Origin: Daldinia sp. FL1419
Taxonomy: Eukaryota; Ascomycota; Sordariomycetes; Xylariales; Hypoxylaceae
DNA length: 64,000 nt
Reading direction: 5' to 3'
Assembly (NCBI GenBank): GCA_025201765.1
Contig: MU623403.1
Coordinates: 1-64,000 of the forward strand
Below the pieces are notes generated by a model that saw nothing but the letters and a program-made list of their open reading frames with translations, made no database searches and was not told the origin of the DNA. Position numbers and translations under genes: made by a program. Each line of letters begins with the position of its first letter. Positions within the stretch are counted from its first letter, which is position 1. Below, in pieces: positions 56,685 through 64,000 of the stretch.

Positions 56685-57385
56685 GGTGTCGATAGAAATT
56701 GGAGAGCGTGAAAACACGAAACAGACACAGTCAAGAGTTGAGAGAGAAATATGAATTGTTTACCCCCGGGAGGGATGGCAAACCGAGCGACTGACGCAAT
56801 AGATAATATATATAGGTAGGTAGGTATATATATACGACAACTTGGACAGTATTATCGATGCTTCTGTATTCATAAAAAATCACCTAGTTTCACCCGCTGT
56901 TACACGAATTATCTTGAATGCCTTCCAAGTTGTTTACTTCGACCGAGGTTCTTACCCAATTCTGTTTTAGATATCTCAGAGTAGTATAGCTTGCGGACAC
57001 CAGTGACCAGTGACACGGCAATCCGGTTTGCGCGGTGTCCGACAGGTTAAGCGGGTGCGTCTTTTCATAGTGTATTTGCACTGTACTATTACCTACTGTA
57101 ACAAGAGAATTACATAAGACATAAGACTAACTACCCTGTACATCCAAGAAAGCACAGACCCTTGAGACCTTGAATCGAGCTTGCCCTATCGGACCGCCAA
57201 GCCCCCACTTCGCTTTCGATACACCAAAAAGTTCATATCAAAATTCAACCAACTTTTCCTTTTTTTTTCTCCTTTTTTTCAGCATCAATCGCAACGCTTC
57301 GCCGGCAACATTTCACCCTCAACCACCTCAATCGACGTACGCAGGATTTGACCTCTTTGCGTCCCTAAACCCACAATCAGTAGCA
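56685..57385. other. Divergent promoter, aldehyde dehydrogenase/rpl22
   Basis: Contains repeated TAGG/TATA runs (about 56810-56834) and a pyrimidine-rich tract (about 57245-57280) upstream of the ribosomal protein gene, as usual for such genes in fungi. Confidence 0.5.
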
Positions 57386-57993
57386 ATGGCTCCCCAAACA
57401 GTATGTATCACATGACACCGCTTTGCTGTTGGCCCAGTCTCTCTGGCAATCAGCGAGATCATGGCGTGAAGCAGTAGGCTAAGGTCAAATTTTTTATCGT
57501 GCAGAAGAAGTCCGGCAAGCAGGCCAAGACGACGAAGAAGGTAAGCGCTCCTATTATAGAAAATCCTACTGCAAACTACGGCAGTTACTTACAATGCGCC
57601 CCTTAGTTCGTCATCAACGCCCAGCAGCCCGCCAGCGACAAGATCTTCGACACCGCCGCCTTCGAGAAGTTCCTCCAGGACAAGATCAAGGTCGACGGCC
57701 GCACCGGTAACCTCGGCGATGCCATCGTTATCCAGCAGGCTGGTGAGGGCAAGATTGAGATCATTGCCCACAACGAACTCTCTGGCCGATACCTCAAGTA
57801 CCTGTAAGCCATTCCCGACCTATTTTAACCGTGGTTAATATAGTTACTAACGCATATCGAATTCAGGACCAAGAAGTTCCTCAAGAAGATGCAGCTCCGT
57901 GACTGGCTCCGTGTCGTCTCTACCTCCAAGGGTGTTTACGAGCTCAAGTTCTTCAACGTCGTTAACGACGAGGCCGATGAGGACGAGGACTAA
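57386..57993 (+). CDS. rpl22: 60S ribosomal protein eL22
   Basis: Structural protein of the large ribosomal subunit. Exons 57386-57400, 57505-57540, 57607-57803 and 57867-57993 give 124 residues. The first exon encodes only MAPQT and the second a basic stretch KKSGKQAKTTKK; the core reads FVINAQQPASDKIFD, FEKFLQDKIKVDGRTGNLGD, SGRYLKYLTKKFLKK and LRDWLRVVSTSKGVYELKFF, with the acidic end DEADEDED. The early introns and tiny first exon are typical of ribosomal protein genes and may carry regulatory elements. Codon use is strongly biased towards C-ending codons, as expected for very high expression. Confidence 0.96.
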
Positions 57994-58219
57994 ATGCGTG
58001 TGGAATAAAGACGCATGGGAAATAATGGCGATTGTGCATGGACTCCGCGCAGGACAGGCACTTCGATGCTATGATAATACATAGACCCGAATTCTCAGGA
58101 ATAAAATCGCCATTGCCAGCAATAATTTTGGCTCTTTAACGTGATTTGGTCCTCTTTCTCTAAACGTAAAAGTCGCATTAGGTAGCTCTATGAATGTCGA
58201 ATGCATGGTATCTCGTCTA

Positions 58220-59289
58220 TCATGGCAATGCTCTCATAACTCCCTCAAATGCCACCAGAGCCATAGCGTTAGCAGGAAACGCTCGTAAGAAGCACGGCAA
58301 AAAGCCTCGCCAATATCCCTTCGCACCACCCTCTCTATACACAGCCCGCGCCGCTTGCGCCCAACTCTTAAACCTCGGCGTCCCATCGTTAAGCTTCCCA
58401 CCCATCGGATCCGTCATAACCCTCTGCTTAACGACATCGCTCGGGTAGCTCGTAATCCAGAAAACCTGCGCGCTCAGCCCGCCCGCCCAGAAATTAATAG
58501 CCGGAGCGCTGAGACTCGTCCGGTCTCGCAGAACGCGCGAGAGGACGTCGTAGGACCCCCACCAGAAGAAGAAAAAGGAGCGGAAGATTAGCGTCGATAG
58601 CAAACCCTTGTATATCCCGCGCACGCCGTGGGCGCCGTAGATCTTGCGAATGCAATCCACCGGCCCCGAGTACAGCCTCTCCGTCTTCTTCGCCGAGTAC
58701 TGGATCTGCAGGCGCGCCTTGACGTGTTCGACCGGCGCGGCGATGAAGCTCACCGTGCACCCCGCCATGACGCCCGCGAGCCCGTGGCCGTAGGACGGTA
58801 GATGTGCTGCGGCGTGCGAGGTCGCGGCGATAGGGCCTTCTTTCTCCGGCCGGGTGCCCGGCGGCGTGGAGGCGGCGTGCGGCGTGAGGTGTTTGTAGAA
58901 GACGTTCTCGGCGAGGAGACGACGGTATACGGTTAGCGACCCGAGCATCACCGAGTCCATAAACATCCACCCGACCAAAGGCGGCGTCGCGCCCTTATAC
59001 AGTCCGCGCACGCCCTCGTTGCGGATCGTTTGGACGACGCATTGCAGCGGCCCGCTGAAGCGTGTGGAGTCGGTGGTTTGTAGGCGCACCTTGATTGTGT
59101 CGAAGGGGTGGCCGACTTTTGGTCGCGTTAGTAGACGGTTCCTTGAGTATTCCCATGTGCTTCGTCTATATGGCAACAGAAGGGGAGAGTCCTACCCGAG
59201 AGCTTGGCGATGCCGGAGAAGACGCCCGCTACGAAACCTTTGTAGTTTTTGTTGGTCTCTGCCGGCTTTTGCTTGAGGTCGGCCGCCAT
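58220..59289 (-). CDS. Mitochondrial carrier (SLC25) protein
   Basis: Inner-membrane solute carrier of 329 residues. Exons 59289-59196 and 59115-58220 join to give IAKLSVGHPFDTIKVRLQ, the first of three PX[DE]XX[KR] signatures; the others are PVEHVKARLQ and PSDVVKQRV. Each repeat ends in the usual G-rich motif (GLYKGATPPLVGWMFMDS, GIYKGLLSTLIFRSFFF, GYWRGFLPCFLRAFPANA). The substrate is not evident: the FFFFWWGSYDV helix and long loop between repeats 1 and 2 mark a fungal subgroup sometimes annotated near carnitine/amino-acid carriers. Its 3' end lies 226 bp from the convergent rpl22 gene. GC content is high throughout. Confidence 0.92.
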
Positions 59290-59603
59290 CTTGCAGGCTG
59301 GGCTACATCGGACTTTTAGGAAAATGGTTTTGTTCAGAGGAGCAAGCAGTGACGTATAATTTTCGAATTCAGATAAGCTCCGGACCTGAATTCGTGCCGA
59401 GATCGGCGGCCGGATTTACGATGCAAGGTTTCGGTCCGCGCCGTAGCGTTAAAGTTAATGATTACGGCCAATTGAAATTCATCCGTTGTTAATACATAAA
59501 AGTCGTGAAATTCATTATAGCATTTATTAGTGCCGAGTTGTATAAAGCGTGTATCCGATATCTCCTCTGATATCTCCGCAAATAAAAGGGGGTTGAAACG
59601 AGC
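59290..59603. other. Short intergenic region
   Basis: Carrier promoter and 3' flank of the next minus-strand gene. Nothing else seen. Confidence 0.5.
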
Positions 59604-60107
59604 TCAAGTTACAACTTGATAATCTAGTCTATCCCAATGAATAATCTCAACTCCGAAATAAGCAGCTCCATTTTCCCTCAAGAAGTTGATGATGTCCTTG
59701 CATGCCTCCGTCCATAGCTGTTCGTCGTCGGTGTTATATCCCCGGTCATTCTCATCCCAAGCCACTATCATGATAGTCGGTACAATAGTTGCATGAGCTC
59801 CATCCGTTCGTCTATTAGCGGCCTCAAACTTGATGGACCATTTTTCTCTTAGACTTTCTTGGGTGCCCAGAAAGTCATCCTTTTCTCTGAGGCCTTTGAT
59901 GACACCTTCCAATTCAGGAGACAGGCGTCGTTGTCCATCCTGTGGCATCCACGGCTCTAGATTTGGATAGCACACTCGCTTCTGGTCTAGTAAGGAGAAC
60001 GGACGCGCTTCATCTGATTTCCATGTCTCATTCCTATCCCCAATCGCCAGTCTGTCGATGCCGAGAGGAAACGTTTGTGCTTTTAGGAGCATTTTTGCGT
60101 GCAGCAT
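59604..60107 (-). CDS. Hypothetical protein, possibly truncated
   Basis: A 167-residue ORF with a real ATG. I do not recognise a Pfam-type domain, but the segment TIVPTIMIVAWDENDRGYN followed by WTEACKDIINFLRENG and VEIIHWDRL resembles the N-terminal part of larger uncharacterised fungal proteins that begin with a PT(I/V)(L/M)I strand and an acidic helix. It may therefore be a fragment of such a gene or a small stand-alone paralogue. Composition is soluble and mildly acidic; no signal or membrane segment. Confidence 0.5.
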   Translation of the reverse strand: MLHAKMLLKAQTFPLGIDRLAIGDRNETWKSDEARPFSLLDQKRVCYPNLEPWMPQDGQRRLSPELEGVIKGLREKDDFLGTQESLREKWSIKFEAANRRTDGAHATIVPTIMIVAWDENDRGYNTDDEQLWTEACKDIINFLRENGAAYFGVEIIHWDRLDYQVVT

Positions 60108-61267
60108 ATGGGTAAAAATCGTGGAACTTAGTTGTCAAGCGGATTCAAACTTCTGACACCTACCTACCTCTTGGGTTTATTATTAAAGCACCCGGATAGT
60201 TTATAATAGAGGTTAATAAGCGCGGTTTGTCGTGAGTTTCGCTATTTGATAGCATTCGGGTGGATAGGCGTTGGAACATAATATTAGACCCGTGCTGACG
60301 CTGACACGGTCGGAAGTAATCATCAATATTAGACCGTAAGAACGTATAGTGACTTTATATAAAAATCTTCTATGTTTATTTTACGAAGCGTTTATGATAA
60401 TATAGAATTTCGTATATATAACCTTAGTACTAACTTTTCTGCTCTTCACCGAAAACAGCAGGTATACCTATACTTATAGCATACAACATAGGTATGCAAA
60501 TCAACTAGGAGCAAGTACACTATTCTCAACACAAGCACTCTCTACTTCTTTAGTTTTCTATTAATAAAGGGCTATTCCAGCGGTTCTAGGTCTAACTATA
60601 CTGGGCAGCCACTCTGTTGATCATTGCTTGACTACGACACTGGGTTGACGAGAGACCGACTAGATAAGCAATAATAAGCAGAACACTGAGCGTGGCTTGC
60701 TTGAGGTATCATTATTAGGAATGGTATCCATTTTTAGCTTGGAGTGAATTAAATACGTCCCCGGTGAGATCTTGGTAGCCTATTACCTACCTAAGGTATG
60801 ATCTATTGTATTCGTATTCAACGTTGCATGTGCTGAGTGACCGCGATTCTACTCTCAAAAACCATCGTATTCCAAAATACCTAGGTATTATAAAAACTGG
60901 AACGTATACCTAGGAGGTATACGCGGTTATCTGGTCGACTAAGTTGATGCTGCCCCGTTTGAGCGGAGATGTCTAGAATATAAGACTCGTATAGGTAATA
61001 GCTATGCAGATAATTGCTATTCATTACTATCCTAAGTTTCCAGTACATAATAAACAAAATAACACTTGTGGGAAATATATAAGGCAGACTAACTAGTATT
61101 TCGCTTTTTTCAACGAAACCGCAAATTCTGGTGTTGATGGTGCATAAAATAATTAGTGTAATTAAGGAGATTGGATAAAAAACAATGTTTCGGAATTACC
61201 CGTCCATTAGAAAACGGTAAGCGAACCCTCCCACACACAAGAATCCTTGTGTAGAAATGCAAAAAGA
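60108..61267. other. Intergenic, 1.16 kb
   Basis: AT-rich with no gene seen. TAGGTAC-type elements lie near 60160, 60785 and 60885-60915. Confidence 0.5.
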
Positions 61268-61369
61268 TGACCACCCTGGGGCTCGAACCCAGAATCTCCT
61301 GATAACTTGTCAAGTGTGTTTAATCACACTCGGTCGTAGTCAGACGCCTTACCATTGGGCCAAGCGGCC
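61268..61369 (-). tRNA. tRNA-Arg (anticodon ACG) with 30-nt intron
   Basis: The minus strand folds into a complete cloverleaf: acceptor 5' GGCCGCU with 3' GGUGGUC and discriminator A; D-arm GGCCC..GGUAAGGC; anticodon stem UCUGA/UCAGG with loop CUACGAA; T-arm CUGGG-UUCGAGC-CCCAG. The anticodon ACG lies at 61335-61337 and will be deaminated to ICG, reading CGU/CGC/CGA. A 30-nt intron (61304-61333) sits at the canonical position after base 37. No CCA is encoded, as in eukaryotes. Confidence 0.95.
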
Positions 61370-61840
61370 TTCACGTGCTGTGATAGCGAAATGATGTTAA
61401 GTTAGTATATATCATTTCTAGTGATGTAACCACCATCTTGGTCCGTGCACTCGGCGCTACTGGTTTCTAGCCAGTAGCTAAAATATTTGGCTTCTTTTTT
61501 TAGGGAAACGCAAAATCGATTACTAAAGAAAAAAAATCATCGCGAAGTTCTATCTTGCATGCCTCCCAACGACACGTCGACATGTCTTACATGTACACGC
61601 ACATTACCCTCCACTTATCTCTTTGCATCTAGTATGATTTAGCGACGAAATGTCCCAACAATATCCCGTTGATATTCGTTCCATCTAGTGTAGAGAATTT
61701 CTCATTGGGTCTAGACAAGATAGGTAGTATCTCCATCCTCGATGAAGGCCTAATGATACACATATTCCTAAGTATAGCCAGCCATACCTAAAATTGTAGC
61801 AGGTTCGCCCATGGTGTGCGGTGTTCAGATGAGCACGTTA
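61370..61840. other. Intergenic around tRNA upstream
   Basis: T-rich and A-rich short tracts (about 61494-61540) near the tRNA; no gene seen. Confidence 0.5.
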
Positions 61841-62191
61841 CTACGGCTTAGGTTGCTGAGGGTCACTCTCCTTGTCCTGCGGCTTAGACTCTTGACAATC
61901 GCTCGAATAGGGCGCGGGAGTACAGGGTCTTGGCGTATCTGGCTTTACGGAATCCACTTTCTCCGTCTCTTTGACCTCTTTATAGACGGTCGCTGGAAGG
62001 ATCTCAAGGTCGGCATGTCCTTCTGGTTCATTGTCATCCTCCTCAAGGATCGACTCAGCCGCGACGGAAAGATTGCTTTTCGGCAATGGGTTGGAGTCCG
62101 TGCTTGTAAAGTCTGGAGGCATAGGCGATAACGAATATGTTCGCGTAGAAACTAGCCCGGAGTTGGGGCTTGAGGGTTGCTGTTCGGACAT
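61841..62191 (-). CDS. Small acidic disordered protein
   Basis: An ORF of 116 residues from ATG 62191. It is rich in Pro, Ser, Glu, Asp and Lys (SNLSVAAESILEEDDNEPEG, VKETEKVDSVKPDTPRP) and very likely intrinsically disordered. No domain, signal peptide or membrane segment. The start has a reasonable context and the composition is more protein-like than the surrounding intergenic DNA, but coding status is not certain. Function unknown. Confidence 0.42.
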   Translation of the reverse strand: MSEQQPSSPNSGLVSTRTYSLSPMPPDFTSTDSNPLPKSNLSVAAESILEEDDNEPEGHADLEILPATVYKEVKETEKVDSVKPDTPRPCTPAPYSSDCQESKPQDKESDPQQPKP

Positions 62192-63359
62192 TGTTGGTAT
62201 TCTTATCGTGGTCTGCAATTGTAGTTTAATATTGGAGTATGAGTAGGGCGTGAGTTGAGTAATAAGTACCTAAGAAATTAGATAAATGAAGCGAATGTTG
62301 ATGCTCTTATAAAACCACCGCGCCCGGTGTTTGGGGGGTATGTTTGTGGGTTAATCATCTATTACACATATCGCTCCTATGATTGTCTTTAGAACAACCA
62401 GTCAGTGAAACAGTATAACAGCACCTCAAACATGCTGACTTAGCTATTGGACCCTGTACATTAATCAACAAAGTTCTCTTGTTGTCAAAAACTTTCGGAG
62501 GCAAGCTTTCCTACATATCAACCTTCTAACATATGAGACTGTTTAAGCAACCGAAACCCGCATTCTGGAGATTTCCATCGGGAAGTGCCCTATCTCCAAT
62601 ATGTAATGATACTATCCAAAAAGAATAGTGGTTTTTATCACTATATCTACGTCACTACCTCTTCTATGAGATAATAGGTCTATACGTACTCTTCAGTACT
62701 AACTTCTAAATAAACACGCCAGGGGGGAATAGTTAAGCTCTACTTGAGTAAGTTGTGGGTTTGTATAATTAACGCCATACTGCAAATAAGGGGAATAATA
62801 CGATAGGCGGTACCATGAGGTGAATTAGGAAGCGTGGAAGCAACTCCCCCATCCTGCAAACAATTACAAACCACCTGAGGTAGGAGGTAGTTATGGAACA
62901 GCATAGATTAGTTATACAATCGAAGTGTTCTCTATTGTGAATGATACATGCACACGCCTCGCGTGGGGAATTGATTCTGCTTTGATGTGAATCTCACTAA
63001 GAATATACCCGTGAGCATATCCTTCTTTATCCTAATTGTTTTTGTTCGCTGCCTTATACAATCTCCTTGGTACTTTGAAAGAAGTAAACAGTACTTTTGA
63101 CTTACTTCAGATCTGTACTAAGCGTCTCTGAACGGTATTGGGAGTGGAGATGGCGCAGGCCGGTGAAGCTCTGTGCGGGATGGGATCTGTGTGGGGGACC
63201 CATGCGATTGTTTCCTAGGGTATATAAATACCTAAGCGGTATCTCATTCATTTCAGTTGAATTGCATACCTATACCTAAGAACTCAGCCGCGAGACATCA
63301 CCTCAGTCCTTATTTTCTACCTCTTATAACGTACCCCCTAGGTTTTACCAGCCTTGACC
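62192..63359. other. Intergenic, 1.17 kb
   Basis: No gene seen. The right end carries the TATA box of the next gene. Confidence 0.5.
63221..63229 (+). promoter_or_regulatory. TATA box of terminal gene
   Basis: TATATAAAT about 130 nt upstream of ATG 63360. Confidence 0.5.
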
Positions 63360-64000
63360 ATGACGGTTTCTCTAGAGCAGGCTATGAAATGGGAGTCCTC
63401 ATCCTGGCCTCCTAGTAAATATGCTTACGTGTTCGCAGAAGAACGTACTAAGGACTGGACAACCCGCCTGGAAGAATACTGGAAGAGGGAAGCAGAGAAG
63501 CGTATGGAAGAAGCTCAGACAGGGAGCTACGAAGAAACTGAAATGGAGCGTGCCCGTGTCGCACGTAGAAATACCCAGTCTGAGTTTCATGGCTTCAGTG
63601 AGTATCCAAGGCCACCTATTCAGGCTATTCTATCCAGATTCTGAAAGTAATAGCTAAACGAATGGTACTAACACTGAGAACTATAGTGTATCTCCCTCCC
63701 GAGCTCCGTGATATGGTGTATGAGTATCGCTTAATGAAGGGGTCGGTTTTTATGCCGAATATCGTTGGCAGATTTCACGTAAGATACGACATCGCGCATA
63801 TTCGCGATTATTACGGCGAATTATATCCGCGGTATGAAGGTCTCCCACATGACTGGGAAACTTTGCGGGAAAAGAAAATTGGCTTAATCTGCGGCGTAAG
63901 TCATACAATCCAAGCTGAAGCAATGTCAATATTCTATGGACGCAACCGTTTCGTCTTCCCGTACGGACACATTGGCTTCCCAATGTTTTACGAGCGTATG
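63360..64000 (+). CDS. F-box-like (2EXR-type) protein, 3' truncated
   Basis: Exon 1 63360-63597 and exon 2 from 63687 to the window end, giving 184 residues so far. Exon 1 encodes a charged helical region (RLEEYWKREAEKRMEEAQ). The splice junction creates GFMYLPPELRDMVYEYRL, the hallmark of the fungal 2EXR/F-box-like module found in large families of uncharacterised proteins; VSHTIQAEAMSIFYGRNRFVF is the typical continuation. The gene runs off the window. The ATG is preferred over an upstream in-frame TTG. Function unknown; ubiquitin ligase adaptor activity is only suggested by the motif. Confidence 0.8.

Noticed and set aside
1..64000. CRISPR arrays or bacterial operons
   Set aside because: Spliceosomal introns, tRNA intron and gene families are eukaryotic; no regularly spaced repeat array seen.

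Overview
This is nuclear DNA of a filamentous ascomycete (Pezizomycotina, most likely a sordariomycete-type genome). Genes are split by many 47-90 nt GT-AG introns with CTAAC-like branch points. Fungal families dominate (Aip1, SUR7, Pth11-type rhodopsin proteins, Mpe1, EsdC, SIN component Cdc14, Pex24-domain peroxin). The first 2.9 kb is an extremely AT-rich, coding-dead block of the kind left by repeat-induced point mutation (RIP). Gene models were assembled by hand; for every multi-exon CDS listed as intact, the exon phases add up to an open frame.

Layout. 1-2.9 kb: AT-rich block, ending abruptly at a truncated coiled-coil gene tail. 4.1-4.9 kb: alg13. 5.23-7.35 kb: an inverted-repeat (foldback) element with about 255 bp terminal inverted repeats, a 4 bp candidate target duplication and a dense set of CTGATCAG palindromes; I do not recognise its family. 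7.6-12.1 kb, minus strand: aip1 and an eleven-knuckle CCHC protein. 12.1-17.2 kb: gene-poor, holding a decayed rhodopsin-domain gene. 17.2-23.0 kb, plus strand: a small repeated protein, get3, a Ure2-type GST and an amidohydrolase. 23.6-27.6 kb: a GPI-anchored PI-PLC-like protein (minus) divergent from a SUR7 protein (plus). 29.2-34.0 kb: mpe1 convergent with esdC. 36.6-41.7 kb: HD-domain hydrolase, a ten-exon secreted tyrosinase and an intact Pth11-like rhodopsin protein. 43.7-49.4 kb: Cys-rich type I membrane protein, cdc14 and geranylgeranyl diphosphate synthase. 50.2-60.1 kb: F-box protein, Pex24-domain peroxin, rrp4, fatty aldehyde dehydrogenase, rpl22, mitochondrial carrier and a small unknown. 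61.3 kb: intron-containing tRNA-Arg(ACG). The window ends inside a second F-box-like gene.

Most genes are unrelated housekeeping functions (N-glycosylation, actin turnover, tail-anchored protein insertion, mRNA 3' processing, exosome, ribosome, peroxisome, isoprenoid supply, septation). There is no operon logic, although several pairs share divergent promoters (PI-PLC/SUR7, tyrosinase/Pth11-like, cdc14/ggs1, peroxin/rrp4, aldehyde dehydrogenase/rpl22). The accessory parts are the AT-rich block, the foldback element, the decayed receptor-like gene, and possibly the tyrosinase/Pth11-like pair.

The most unusual items are the foldback element with its palindrome array, the tyrosinase gene with 14-nt and 8-nt microexons at the copper-A and PYWDW motifs, and the zinc-knuckle gene whose introns repeatedly cut the last cysteine codon of a knuckle.
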